This document shows, one piece after another, positions 8,770-17,190 of a stretch of DNA of 64,000 nt. The notes beneath the pieces are model-generated. The model made no database searches and was not told the DNA's origin. It was given only the letters and a program-made list of their open reading frames with translations. Each line of letters begins with the position of its first letter. The first letter of the stretch is position 1. The position numbers were made by a program, and so were the translations under genes. The DNA is from an uncultured Eubacteriales bacterium (GTDB taxonomy: Bacteria > Bacillota > Clostridia > Christensenellales > Aristaeellaceae). The stretch lies in assembly GCA_902764915.1 (NCBI GenBank), contig CACWXY010000010.1, positions 1 to 64,000 on the forward strand. The letters run 5' to 3'.

Positions 8770-10065
8770 TCAGGGTTTTGGTGTGGCAAAGCGTTCACGG
8801 TTCTGATTGTCAGACTTCGGCGCTTGGATTTCACCGGCCTTCATCAGGGCTGACTTGGTCAGCATCGGTCCGAAGAGCTCATAGATCAGGACGGAGAAAA
8901 GAACAATGTTGCGGATGATGTTTCCCATGTCCGTTCCCAGCTCCTGGGCTGTAACAACCATACCCAGGGCAACGCCGGCCTGCGGGAAGAGGGTAATCCC
9001 CAGATACTTGCGCACATTCTCGGAGCAGTGCATGGCGGTGGAGGTAATCCGGGCACCGTAATACTTGCCCAGGCAGCGGACGACGATATAGACAACACCG
9101 ACCAGGATCACAGCCGGGTAGCGGAAGACGGAAAGATCCAGCTGCGCGCCGGAGAGTACAAAGAACACGGCATAAAGCGGTGCGGTCCAGCGTTCGGAGC
9201 GCTTCATGATATCCTCGGAATACTCCGACAGATTACAGAAGATCGTGCCCAGCATCATGCATACCAGCAGGGAGGAAAAGCCGATGTGCAGTTCCTCGGT
9301 GATATCGATCTCAATACTGGCCAGGGAAATGGTCATAAGAACAAATGCGATGGTCATGGAAAGACGGTTGGTATTGGAAAAGAACAGCTTTTCCAGATGA
9401 GTGAGTATGGCACCCATGATCGATCCCAGAATCAGGGAGCAGACAATTTCCAGCAGCGGATTGACCAGTACACTGATGATACTCAGGTTCCCGCCGTCAA
9501 TTGCCTGGGCAATGCCGAAGGATACGGCGAAGACCACAAGGCCGACCGCATCATCCAGGGCGACAATGGGGAGCAGAAGATCCGTCACCGGACCCTTGGC
9601 TTTATACTGACGCACGACCATCAGGGTGGCGGCCGGCGCAGTGGCACTGGCAATCGCACCGAGCGTAATGGCTACCGGCAGTGGCAGGACATCGGGACCG
9701 AGCACAAAGTGCAGGGCAATCAGGGCTGCATCCACAAAGATTGTCGCAGTGACGGCCTGAAAAATACCGATAACGGTTGCACTTTTGCCAGTGGTTTTCA
9801 GATGCCCCAGGCGGAACTCATTTCCGATATCAAAGGCGATGAAACCGAGTGCGACATTGCTCAGCACACTGACCTCGCTCAGCGCGGACATGCTGGGAAA
9901 GCCCAGTCCCGGCACCTGGAGAGCGCCCAGAAGAAAGGGGCCCACACATACGCCGGCGATCAGAAAGGAAGTCACGTCAGGAAGCTGCAGATGCAGTTTC
10001 TTGAACAGACGGGTCATCATCAGACCTGCGAAAAGCGCAAAGGCGGTTGACAGCAGGGATGTCAT
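8770..10065 (-). CDS. cation:proton antiporter, CPA2/Kef-type
   Basis: A 431-residue, 12- to 13-helix membrane protein of the Na+/H+ exchanger superfamily (PF00999). Family signs are the gene-wide run of hydrophobic helices, the ion-site motif LDDAVGLVVFAV with paired aspartates, an APAATLMVV stretch before it, and FFVLSGAQLDL late in the protein. No RCK/TrkA-N nucleotide-binding domain follows, so it is the exchanger core alone. The frame stays open for 100 more codons upstream, but that part is not membrane-like; the ATG at 10065 has AAGGA upstream and a promoter beyond it. Likely role: sodium or potassium export and pH balance. Confidence 0.85.
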   Translation of the reverse strand: MTSLLSTAFALFAGLMMTRLFKKLHLQLPDVTSFLIAGVCVGPFLLGALQVPGLGFPSMSALSEVSVLSNVALGFIAFDIGNEFRLGHLKTTGKSATVIGIFQAVTATIFVDAALIALHFVLGPDVLPLPVAITLGAIASATAPAATLMVVRQYKAKGPVTDLLLPIVALDDAVGLVVFAVSFGIAQAIDGGNLSIISVLVNPLLEIVCSLILGSIMGAILTHLEKLFFSNTNRLSMTIAFVLMTISLASIEIDITEELHIGFSSLLVCMMLGTIFCNLSEYSEDIMKRSERWTAPLYAVFFVLSGAQLDLSVFRYPAVILVGVVYIVVRCLGKYYGARITSTAMHCSENVRKYLGITLFPQAGVALGMVVTAQELGTDMGNIIRNIVLFSVLIYELFGPMLTKSALMKAGEIQAPKSDNQNRERFATPKP

Positions 10066-10117
10066 ACAATCAGTCCTTACAAGAATAAATGTCGCCGACC
10101 ATGCGGCGCGACGGTAG

Positions 10118-10145
10118 ATTATAGCACACTGTAAGGTTTTTGCAA
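10118..10145 (-). promoter_or_regulatory. promoter of the antiporter gene
   Basis: On the minus strand TTGCAA (10145-10140) and TATAAT (10123-10118) are 16 bp apart, about 53 bases before the start codon. It lies in the divergent gap with deoB. Confidence 0.7.
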
Positions 10146-10234
10146 TTATACAGAAGGAATTCTCGGGCATGAATCGAAAATAAAAAAGAAGGCTCAGAAG
10201 GCCAAAATGTATAGGAAGAACAGAAGGTAGAATC

Positions 10235-11410
10235 ATGAAGCGAGTGTTTCTGACAGTACTGGATGCAGTGGGATGCGGGGAACTCCCGGATGCTGCTCTG
10301 TACGGAGACGTCGGTGCCAATACATGGGGACATGTCGTGGATGCGGTGCATCCCCAACTGCCCAATCTGGCTGCTCTGGGGCTTGGGCATATCCCTTCGA
10401 CACATTATGAGAAGGATGAGAACGCACGGGGTTGCTATGGCCGGTGCCGGGAGGTGAGCGCAGGCAAGGATACGACCACCGGGCACTGGGAAATGGCGGG
10501 CGTGCGTCTGCCGCAGGCGTTTCCCACATTTCCGGACGGATTCCCGGAAGAATTTATTCATGCCTTTGAAGCGAGGATCGGTCATCGGGTGATCGGGAAT
10601 AAGCCTGCTTCCGGGACAGCCATACTGGAAGAGCTCGGGGAACGCTCCCGCAGGGACGCGACCCCGATTGTATATACCTCTGCAGATTCGGTGTTTCAGA
10701 TCGCCTGTCATGAGGCTGTATTCCCCCGGGAAGAACTGTATCGGTTCTGTGAGATCGCACGGGAAATGCTCCAGGGACCGCTGGGCGTGGGCCGGGTGAT
10801 TGCCAGGCCGTATATCGGCGAGGAAGGCAGCTTTGTGCGCACAAGCGGACGCCGCGACTTTTCGCTCCCGCCCTGCGGCAGGACCATACTGGACGCTGTG
10901 AAGGAAGCGGGCATGCAGAGCCTGGGTGTGGGGAAGATCGAGGATATCTTTGCGCACACGGGGCTTACAGGTTCCAATCATGCCGCCGGGAATACGGCCT
11001 GTCTGAAGGCATGGATGGACTATATGAAGACGGATTTTGACGGACTGTGCTTTACCAATCTGGTGGACACGGACATGCTCTGGGGGCATCGCAGGGATCC
11101 GAAAGGCTTTGGCATGGCACTGGAAGAGATAGATCGCGCGATCCCCGATATCCTTTCGCTCATGCACACAGGGGACCTGTTGATTCTCACGGCTGATCAT
11201 GGCTGCGATCCCACCTTCCATGGAACAGACCATACAAGGGAATATATTCCGCTGCTTGTGTATACACCGGGCATGCGCAGGGCTGTGGATCTGGGTGAGC
11301 GGAAAACCTATGCGGACATTGCCGCGACCATTGCAGCATGGCTGGGACTGTCCCCGCGCTTTGACGCGGAAAGCTTTATGGCGCAGATTGAATGCGCCTG
11401 CCAGGCCTGA
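10235..11410 (+). CDS. deoB: phosphopentomutase
   Basis: A 391-residue enzyme that interconverts ribose 1-phosphate and ribose 5-phosphate (and the deoxy forms) in nucleoside breakdown, using two manganese ions. It belongs to the alkaline phosphatase superfamily. Visible signatures are LDAVGCGELPDA at the N-terminus, the phosphothreonine loop GKDTTTGHWEM, TSADSVFQIA, NLVDTDMLWGHRRD, and the metal-site ADHGCDPTFHGTDHTRE. Length is normal. No nucleoside phosphorylase is adjacent; instead it leads a same-strand run whose next gene, the ATPase, begins three bases after its stop. Confidence 0.95.
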   Translation: MKRVFLTVLDAVGCGELPDAALYGDVGANTWGHVVDAVHPQLPNLAALGLGHIPSTHYEKDENARGCYGRCREVSAGKDTTTGHWEMAGVRLPQAFPTFPDGFPEEFIHAFEARIGHRVIGNKPASGTAILEELGERSRRDATPIVYTSADSVFQIACHEAVFPREELYRFCEIAREMLQGPLGVGRVIARPYIGEEGSFVRTSGRRDFSLPPCGRTILDAVKEAGMQSLGVGKIEDIFAHTGLTGSNHAAGNTACLKAWMDYMKTDFDGLCFTNLVDTDMLWGHRRDPKGFGMALEEIDRAIPDILSLMHTGDLLILTADHGCDPTFHGTDHTREYIPLLVYTPGMRRAVDLGERKTYADIAATIAAWLGLSPRFDAESFMAQIECACQA

Positions 11411-11413
11411 GAT

Positions 11414-12280
11414 ATGCTGTACCTGCGTTCGTTCCGCTTTCCGGATCGGGAGGCGGAAGTGGGGTATGAAATCAGTCTGCGCAGGACATGCTATGCATCG
11501 CATTATCCTTTTGGCGTGCTGGGCGAGCGCTTCTCGGGAGCACTGGATCTGGAGCCGCTGACCATCCTTTCAGGGGATAACGGGTGCGGAAAAAGTACGG
11601 CAATTCATGTGATGGCTGAAAAACTGGCGGTACAGCATACCTCGCTGTACAACCGCAGTGCGCTGTTCGAGGATTATCTGTCGCTGTGCGAAGCGGATGT
11701 CTCTCCGGCACTTCCCCGGGAGAGCCGGGTGATTACCAGCGATGATGTGTTTGATTTTGTCCTGAACCTTCGGGCGATGAATGAAGGCCTGGAATCGCGC
11801 AGAGAAGTGCTTTTCCAGGAGTGGGTGAATGCTCGTCACGAGACCAGCCGGATGCGCAGCCTGGAGGATTATGAGAGGGTGCGCAGAACGGTGGACGCCA
11901 GGCGGCATACGCAGTCTGCTTATGTCAGAAATCAGATGCATGCGGATATAAGAGAGCATTCCAATGGCGAGAGCAGTCTGCTTTACTTTGAGGAAAAACT
12001 CCGCGAACCGGCGCTGTATTTTCTGGATGAACCGGAAAACAGCCTGTCACCGAGGCATCAGAAGGAACTGGCACAGCAGGTGGAGGAGAGCATACGCTTT
12101 TTCGGGTGCCAGGTTGTCATGGCGACGCATTCGCCGTTCTTCCTCTCCCTGCGGGGTGCCAGGATATACGACATGGACCGTCAGCCGGCTCAGCCATGCC
12201 GATGGCAGGAACTGGGGAGCGTGCGCACCTATTTTGACTTTTTCAGGGTGCACTGGAGTGCACTGGAGGAGAAAACATGA
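11414..12280 (+). CDS. AAA/ABC-type ATPase of the SMC-like AAA_21 group
   Basis: A 288-residue soluble ATPase. It has a Walker A loop (GDNGCGKST, 54-62), an ABC-like signature region (SNGES, 183-187), Walker B LYFLDEPENSLS (D205, E206) and the switch histidine in ATHSPF (H239), with only a short middle insert and no transmembrane part. That layout matches stand-alone ATPases related to RecF/SMC heads that are widespread and of unclear role. It sits between deoB (three bases upstream) and the VanX-like gene (four-base ATGA overlap), so it is part of the operon. No toxin, nuclease or TOPRIM partner adjoins it, which speaks against an OLD or defence system. Confidence 0.85.
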   Translation: MLYLRSFRFPDREAEVGYEISLRRTCYASHYPFGVLGERFSGALDLEPLTILSGDNGCGKSTAIHVMAEKLAVQHTSLYNRSALFEDYLSLCEADVSPALPRESRVITSDDVFDFVLNLRAMNEGLESRREVLFQEWVNARHETSRMRSLEDYERVRRTVDARRHTQSAYVRNQMHADIREHSNGESSLLYFEEKLREPALYFLDEPENSLSPRHQKELAQQVEESIRFFGCQVVMATHSPFFLSLRGARIYDMDRQPAQPCRWQELGSVRTYFDFFRVHWSALEEKT

Positions 12281-12879
12281 AAGAGGGATTCGTAGATGTG
12301 GCACTCTTTATTCTCGGTATGGAGACGGAGATCCGGTATGCCACAGCACACAACCTGACCGGAAAACCACTGTCCGGCTATGAGGCAGGCAAAGCGGTCC
12401 TTACCCAGGAAGCGGCCCAGGCACTGAAGGAAGCGTTTCTGCAGGCACAGTCTGCGGGCTACGGCATGCGTATCTATGATGCCTATCGCCCTGTCCGCGC
12501 TGTTGCTGACTTTATGCGCTGGGGGGAAGCGCCGGAGGACGGCCGTACAAAGACAGAGTTTTATCCGGAATATGACAAGCGTGAACTGATTCCTCATGGA
12601 TTTATTGCGCGCCGTTCAGGGCATTCCCGCGGCTCAACGGTAGACCTGACGCTGACAGAGAACGGGATGCCCCTGGACATGGGGACCGGATTTGATTTCA
12701 TGAGTGAAAAAAGCCACCATGATACGGAACTTGTCACGCCGCATCAGACTGAAAACCGGAACCTTCTGAGACGTTTCATGCAGGAAGCTGGTTTTAGGGA
12801 TTATGCGTATGAGTGGTGGCATTATACCCTGGCAAACGAACCCTACCCGGATACCTATTTTGATTTTGTGATTGTCTAG
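12277..12879 (+). CDS. D-alanyl-D-alanine dipeptidase, VanX/DdpX family
   Basis: A 200-residue M15D zinc dipeptidase. The VanX signature is complete: DAYRP (R71), SGHSRGSTVDLT (H116, D123) and YEWWHY (E179 as base, H182). Such enzymes cut D-Ala-D-Ala, either in glycopeptide resistance (VanX) or to recycle or feed on the dipeptide (DdpX). No vanH, vanA or vanRS genes are nearby, so housekeeping turnover is more likely than resistance. It overlaps the ATPase gene by four bases. No signal peptide is seen, so it acts in the cytoplasm. Confidence 0.9.
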   Translation: MKEGFVDVALFILGMETEIRYATAHNLTGKPLSGYEAGKAVLTQEAAQALKEAFLQAQSAGYGMRIYDAYRPVRAVADFMRWGEAPEDGRTKTEFYPEYDKRELIPHGFIARRSGHSRGSTVDLTLTENGMPLDMGTGFDFMSEKSHHDTELVTPHQTENRNLLRRFMQEAGFRDYAYEWWHYTLANEPYPDTYFDFVIV

Positions 12880-12892
12880 GAGAAGAATACAG

Positions 12893-13300
12893 ATGGCAGA
12901 AAAAAAGGTTTCGTCGTGGAATGATGTAACAAGGCGTGCCGCAGGGGATGTGGAGACATGTGGTTTTTTGCATGTGCATCCGGATATTGTTTCCAAGGTG
13001 CGCGGTGTGCTTCCGGGAGAGGAAACCCTGAACAGGCTGTCAGAGCTGTTTAAGATTTTCGGCGATGGAACCCGGATCCGGATTCTGTATACGCTTTTTG
13101 AAGAGGAACTGTGCGTATGTGATCTGGCAAATCTCCTGGGCATGACGCAGTCGGCGATATCCCATCAGCTGCGGGTGCTCAAGGATGCCAATCTGATCCG
13201 CAATCGTCGGGAGGGTAAGACCGTCTTTTATTCACTGGCAGACGAGCATGTGCGTCTGCTTCTGAGCGTGGGAACCGAGCATATCAATGAGGACGACTGA
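12893..13300 (+). CDS. ArsR/SmtB-family metal sensor, CadC-like
   Basis: A 135-residue winged-helix repressor. Both metal sites known from CadC can be traced: the alpha3N site with ELCVCDLA (C74, C76) plus an N-terminal arm carrying C23, H27 and H29; and the alpha5 dimer-interface site D117-x-H119-x10-H130-x2-E133, the same spacing as in CadC. The DNA-reading helix is TQSAISHQLRVLKD. The start at 12893 follows TAGGAG by nine bases; a start seven codons earlier overlaps the vanX-like stop. Zinc, cadmium or lead is a likely ligand. It lies 13 bases after the dipeptidase gene, and no efflux ATPase is adjacent. Confidence 0.9.
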   Translation: MAEKKVSSWNDVTRRAAGDVETCGFLHVHPDIVSKVRGVLPGEETLNRLSELFKIFGDGTRIRILYTLFEEELCVCDLANLLGMTQSAISHQLRVLKDANLIRNRREGKTVFYSLADEHVRLLLSVGTEHINEDD

Positions 13301-13317
13301 GAAGGGGGAAAAGACGT

Positions 13318-13947
13318 ATGGCGAATACCAAGGCAATCACCATTGCCAGAGGCTATGGCAGCGGCGGACGGACCATGGGCAAGATGCTGGCCCAGGAACT
13401 GGGATGGAATTACTATGACCGGGAACTGCTGCGCCTGGCCAGTGATGAGAGCGGGATCAGCGAAGAGCTCTTTGCCAAGGCGGACGAGAGCGTGCGCCGC
13501 TCGCTGACAACACTGTTCAAGGTACAGTCAGACTGCTTTGACGGAGGCGTGATTCCGCCGGACCGTGATGACTTTATCTCCAATGAAAACCTCTTTCGCT
13601 ATCAGGCCCGAATCATCCGCCGTCTGGCTGAGACGGAAAACTGCGTGATTGTAGGCCGGTGCGCGAACTTTGTTCTCAAAGGACAGAAGAACGTGGTCAA
13701 CTGCTATGTGCATGCGCCGGAGGATGTCTGCATCCGCACCGTGATGCAGATGTATGGCATGTCCCTGGAAGATGCCGCGAGGAAGATCCGGGAGACGGAT
13801 AAGCGGCGCGGTGCGTACTATCGCTATTTTACGGGGCATGACTGGCAGTGCGCAGACGATTATGATCTGTGTCTGGACTCGTCCCGCATGGGATGGGAAC
13901 AGTGCATTCGCATTGTACGCGCCTATCTGGACGCCATTGACGGCTGA
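13318..13947 (+). CDS. cytidylate kinase-like protein (AAA_26 family)
   Basis: A 209-residue P-loop protein of the cytidylate-kinase-like family PF13189. The N-terminal ITIARGYGSGGRTMGKMLA resembles the P-loop of this family (a degenerate GxGGxxxG version), followed by YYDRELL, VIVGRCANFVL and TDKRRGAYYRYFTG, which mirror the nucleotide-binding elements of CMP kinase. True cytidylate kinases are usually separate genes; members of this family are common in Clostridia and their substrate is not established. GAAGGGGG precedes the start. It lies 17 bases after the metal sensor gene and nine bases before the GH113-like gene. Confidence 0.85.
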   Translation: MANTKAITIARGYGSGGRTMGKMLAQELGWNYYDRELLRLASDESGISEELFAKADESVRRSLTTLFKVQSDCFDGGVIPPDRDDFISNENLFRYQARIIRRLAETENCVIVGRCANFVLKGQKNVVNCYVHAPEDVCIRTVMQMYGMSLEDAARKIRETDKRRGAYYRYFTGHDWQCADDYDLCLDSSRMGWEQCIRIVRAYLDAIDG

Positions 13948-13956
13948 GGACGGAAC

Positions 13957-14901
13957 ATGACAGACACATTTCTCCATGCAATGACATTCGCCTTTTGCGA
14001 AAGACGTGGATTTACAGAGAAAGAGAATTGGAAAACATCGCTTCGTACCATGCAGGAGGAGACCGGATGCAATGCTGTCATTCTCCCGGTGGTAGGCTGG
14101 CAGGAGCATGCCTATTCCACAGAGATTCCGCTGGATACAGACCGGATTCTGTCCCCTGAGGACGTGCAGCGCGTGGCGGAATTGACACGAGCGCTGGGCA
14201 TGAAGCTGATTCTGAAGACGATGGTCAACTGTCTGGATGGATACTGGCGCGCTTATATCCGCTTCATTGATCCGCCAGTGGGCTGTGAACCCTCCTTTGA
14301 GGAATGGTTTCAGAGCTATACCCGTCTTCTTCTCTATACGGCTGGCCTTGCACAGGAAAACCAGGCTGACATGCTGTGTGTGGGCTGTGAGACCGTGGGA
14401 ACGGACGGGCAGGAGCAGCTGTGGCGTGCGGCGATTCGTGAAGCCCGGAAGGTCTATACAGGGCCTATGACCTATAACTGTGATAAATACCAGGAGGGAC
14501 AGGTTGCCTGGTGGGATGCACTGGATGTGATCTCCTCCTCAGGCTACTATCCCATCACCGATCTTTCCAAGGAGTTTGCGCGGATCCAGTCGGTCTGCCG
14601 CCAGTGGCAGAAACCGTTCCTGTTCATGGAGTGTGGTTGCCCTTCCCGGCAGGGCAGCGAACACCGGCCCAATGACTGGAAGTTTGGCGGAGCGACAGAT
14701 GTGAAGGCACAGAGTGACTGGTATGCGGCCTTTCTGCAGGCTCTGCAGGCCAACCCGTGGGTGATCGGTGCGGGCTGGTGGGACTGGCCGGCCAGGCTGT
14801 ATCCGGATACGGAGGGAATAGTCCACAATGGATACTGCATGCATGGAAAACCGGCTGCGGCACTGATGAAGGCATTTGCCATGCGCACAGAGAGCAGATG
14901 A
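13957..14901 (+). CDS. glycoside hydrolase, GH113-like (beta-mannanase type)
   Basis: A 314-residue (beta/alpha)8-barrel enzyme without signal peptide, so cytoplasmic. The pattern MTFAF at strand 1, LPVVGWQEHAYS, KLILKTMVN, CVGCE (E145, likely acid/base) and FLFMECGCPSR (E225, likely nucleophile), followed by a WWDWPA stretch, matches the GH113 / GH-A clan. A cytoplasmic member would act on imported short beta-mannosides or similar oligosaccharides. A ribosome site GAGGA precedes the start. It is followed, after a 257-base gap, by an alcohol dehydrogenase and a GH43 enzyme, which supports a sugar-use role. Confidence 0.75.
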   Translation: MTDTFLHAMTFAFCERRGFTEKENWKTSLRTMQEETGCNAVILPVVGWQEHAYSTEIPLDTDRILSPEDVQRVAELTRALGMKLILKTMVNCLDGYWRAYIRFIDPPVGCEPSFEEWFQSYTRLLLYTAGLAQENQADMLCVGCETVGTDGQEQLWRAAIREARKVYTGPMTYNCDKYQEGQVAWWDALDVISSSGYYPITDLSKEFARIQSVCRQWQKPFLFMECGCPSRQGSEHRPNDWKFGGATDVKAQSDWYAAFLQALQANPWVIGAGWWDWPARLYPDTEGIVHNGYCMHGKPAAALMKAFAMRTESR

Positions 14902-15158
14902 AGAACGATATGCTTGATACGGCAGGACATATTCTGCCCTTCTGACACGGGAGCAATGCGCTCTCTGTCAATGGTGCGATCGTCGAGGATACCGGGGCAT
15001 ATATCTATTATGCTTTCGGCTGCATGTGGCGGCAACGGAGAGAAAACAGGTGTGCGATTATGCGTTCCATCTTTGTTCTGCCGACTGTGCGGGCCAGCGC
15101 ATGGCACTGATTGAAAAGAATAAGGTCTTTCTTGGAAGGCAACATACAGGAGGTATCC

Positions 15159-16193
15159 ATGCTTCAGCAGGTGATGACAGCACCCGGGCAGATTATGTTT
15201 GTGGAAAAGGAAATGCCGCAGCCAGGGCCGGGCGAAGTCCTATTGAAAATCATGAAGATCGGCGTATGCGGATCTGACATTCATGTGTATCACGGAAAGC
15301 ATCCGTTCACGAGCTATCCGGTAACACAGGGGCATGAGGTCTCTGCCCGGATAGAGAAGGTCGGTGAGGGTGTGACAGACCTGCGTCCCGGACAGAAGGT
15401 AACGGTGGAACCGCAGGTGGTATGTGGTACATGCTATCCCTGCCGGCACGGAAAGTACAATCTATGCGAAAAGCTCAAGGTAATGGGCTTTCAGACAACC
15501 GGCATGGCCAGCGAATACTTTGCCGTAGATGCCGGAAAGGTTACGCCGGTTCCGGAGAGCATGACATATAATGAAACGGCCATGCTGGAACCGCTGGCTG
15601 TCACGGTACATGCAGCGAAACGCGCTGGAACGGTCCGAGACCGGGATATGGTAGTGCTTGGCGCAGGCCCGATCGGGATCCTGCTGATGCAGACGCTGAA
15701 GGCGATGGGGGCCCGTCGCGTCATGATTTCGGATATCAGCGATTATCGTCTGGCGCTGGCGGAACGCGTCGGCGCAGACAAGGCTGTCAATACGGCAAGG
15801 ACGGATTTCGCAGAGGCACTGGAAGACTTCTTCGGACCGGACAAGGCGGATGTCATCTATGACTGCGCAGGCAATGATGTGACCATGGGCGATGCTATCC
15901 GATGTGCGAGAAAGGGAAGCACCATTATTCTGGTCGCGGTTTTTGCAGGCATGGCAAATTGTGATCTGGCGGTACTCAATGATCATGAACTGGACCTGAA
16001 CACTTCCATGATGTACCGGCATGAGGACTACCTGGAGGCGATTGCACTGGTCGCCTCTGGCAAGGTACAGCTGCAGCCGCTGATGACCCGGCACTTTGCT
16101 TTCCGCGATTACCTGGCTGCATATCAGTACATTGATGAAAACCGGGAACAGGTCATGAAAGTACTCATTGATGTGGATCCTTCGGAGGCATAG
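15159..16193 (+). CDS. zinc-dependent medium-chain alcohol/polyol dehydrogenase
   Basis: A 344-residue MDR-family dehydrogenase of the sorbitol/threonine dehydrogenase type. The catalytic zinc ligands are C37 (GVCGSDIH), H59 and E60 (GHE); the structural zinc lobe has four cysteines, C89, C92, C95 and C103; the Rossmann fold has VLGAGPIG. It probably oxidises a sugar alcohol or uronate with NAD. The start at 15159 is set by AGGAGG (15148-15153); the frame is open 16 codons further up without a ribosome site. The 257-base gap before it holds no convincing gene. Its stop is one base before the start of the GH43 gene. Confidence 0.9.
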   Translation: MLQQVMTAPGQIMFVEKEMPQPGPGEVLLKIMKIGVCGSDIHVYHGKHPFTSYPVTQGHEVSARIEKVGEGVTDLRPGQKVTVEPQVVCGTCYPCRHGKYNLCEKLKVMGFQTTGMASEYFAVDAGKVTPVPESMTYNETAMLEPLAVTVHAAKRAGTVRDRDMVVLGAGPIGILLMQTLKAMGARRVMISDISDYRLALAERVGADKAVNTARTDFAEALEDFFGPDKADVIYDCAGNDVTMGDAIRCARKGSTIILVAVFAGMANCDLAVLNDHELDLNTSMMYRHEDYLEAIALVASGKVQLQPLMTRHFAFRDYLAAYQYIDENREQVMKVLIDVDPSEA

Positions 16194-16194
16194 A

Positions 16195-17151
16195 ATGACC
16201 CGATATCTGTTCGTACATTTCCGCGAAACGACAACCCCGGACGGGGAACAGGTATACTTTGCGCTGAGCAGGGATGGCTTTTCATGGGAAGCACTGCATG
16301 GCGGCCGTCCGGTGCTCTGGGCATACCGGGGTGATCACGGCGTGCGGGACATGACTATTATCCGGGACATAGCCACCGGTCGGTTCCATATCTATGCGAC
16401 CGATCTGTCCCTGGCTTATGGCATGCGCGGGAAGTATCAGCACTCATGGGAGGCTGTTTCGCGTTATGGAAGCAAGAACCTGGCGCACTGGGAAAGCCCG
16501 GACCTGGTCCATTGGACGGAAGAGGAATTGATTCCATTGGGGGACGAGGACTTCGGATGTCTCTGGGCACCGGATATACTGTATGATCCCTCTGCACAGG
16601 ACTATGTACTGCACTTTTCTGCCTCGCACCGGTCCAATGGTTTTGGACCCAAGCGCATCTATTATGTTCGTACCCGGGATTTCAGGCAGTATACCCTGCC
16701 GCAGCTGCTGTATGAAAAGGCGGACAGCGGCGTCATTGACTCCGCTATGTATGCAGATGGCGGCCGGTACTACCTGTTTGTGAAGAGTGAGAAGAATCCG
16801 GCAAACCTGATCCTGCTCAGGGGAAACACTGTTACGGGACCCTTTACGCGAATTCCTGCGTTTGATCAGGCCATGGCACAGATCGATGCGGGGAAGTATG
16901 AAGCACCGACGGCTGTGCGTCTCGATGATGGACGCTGGTGTCTTTTCCTGGACTATTACGGTGTGCATGGGGCCGGGCAGGGCTATATTCCCTTTGTGTC
17001 GGACTCGCTGGAAAATGGTGCGTTCGTACGGGCAGACGAAAAGTTTGCCTTTCCCTATGGGTTCAAGCATGGCACCATACTCCCCATTACAGAGGAAGAA
17101 TATGCGCGTATGCGCGCGCATGACTGGGACGATGTCCCCGATCTGCGATAA
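16195..17151 (+). CDS. glycoside hydrolase family 43-like protein
   Basis: A 318-residue five-bladed beta-propeller protein of the GH43 clan (arabinosidase/xylosidase type). Blade-repeat features such as VRDMTIIRD, FHIYATDLS, SPDLVHWTEE, LWAPDILYDPSAQDYVLHFSAS, VIDSAMYADGGRYYLFVK and EAPTAVRLDDGRWCLFLD are typical. No signal peptide is present, so it acts inside the cell on short oligosaccharides. The start at 16195 follows GGAGG by five bases and the dehydrogenase stop by one base, so the pair is co-translated. The gene ends at a strong terminator. Confidence 0.85.
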   Translation: MTRYLFVHFRETTTPDGEQVYFALSRDGFSWEALHGGRPVLWAYRGDHGVRDMTIIRDIATGRFHIYATDLSLAYGMRGKYQHSWEAVSRYGSKNLAHWESPDLVHWTEEELIPLGDEDFGCLWAPDILYDPSAQDYVLHFSASHRSNGFGPKRIYYVRTRDFRQYTLPQLLYEKADSGVIDSAMYADGGRYYLFVKSEKNPANLILLRGNTVTGPFTRIPAFDQAMAQIDAGKYEAPTAVRLDDGRWCLFLDYYGVHGAGQGYIPFVSDSLENGAFVRADEKFAFPYGFKHGTILPITEEEYARMRAHDWDDVPDLR

Positions 17152-17182
17152 AAAAACCGGATGCCTGGCATCCGGTTTTTTT
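17151..17182. terminator. bidirectional terminator between the GH43 gene and gpmA
   Basis: AAAAAACCGGATGC (17151-17164) pairs with GCATCCGGTTTTTT (from 17168) around a 3-base loop; U-runs form on both strands and the flanking genes converge. Confidence 0.9.
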
Positions 17183-17190
17183 GTAAGGTC

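Noticed and set aside
9028-10050. 340-codon plus-strand frame inside the antiporter gene
   Set aside because: Antisense shadow of a gene with clear family motifs; the product is rich in Gly, His, Gln and Asp and resembles nothing.
8770-10365. Long N-terminal extension of the antiporter gene to 10365
   Set aside because: The extra 100 residues are not membrane-like, overlap the deoB start on the other strand and include the promoter at 10118-10145; an ATG with a ribosome site lies at 10065.
10070-11503. 477-codon minus-strand frame across deoB
   Set aside because: Antisense to a confidently identified enzyme; no ribosome site and cysteine- and histidine-rich random-looking product.
11414-12280. 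Defence ATPase (OLD, Gabija or retron-type)
   Set aside because: No TOPRIM, nuclease, helicase or reverse transcriptase partner; the neighbours are metabolic genes.
12277-12879. Vancomycin-resistance cluster
   Set aside because: Only the VanX-like gene is present; vanH, vanA ligase and vanRS are missing.
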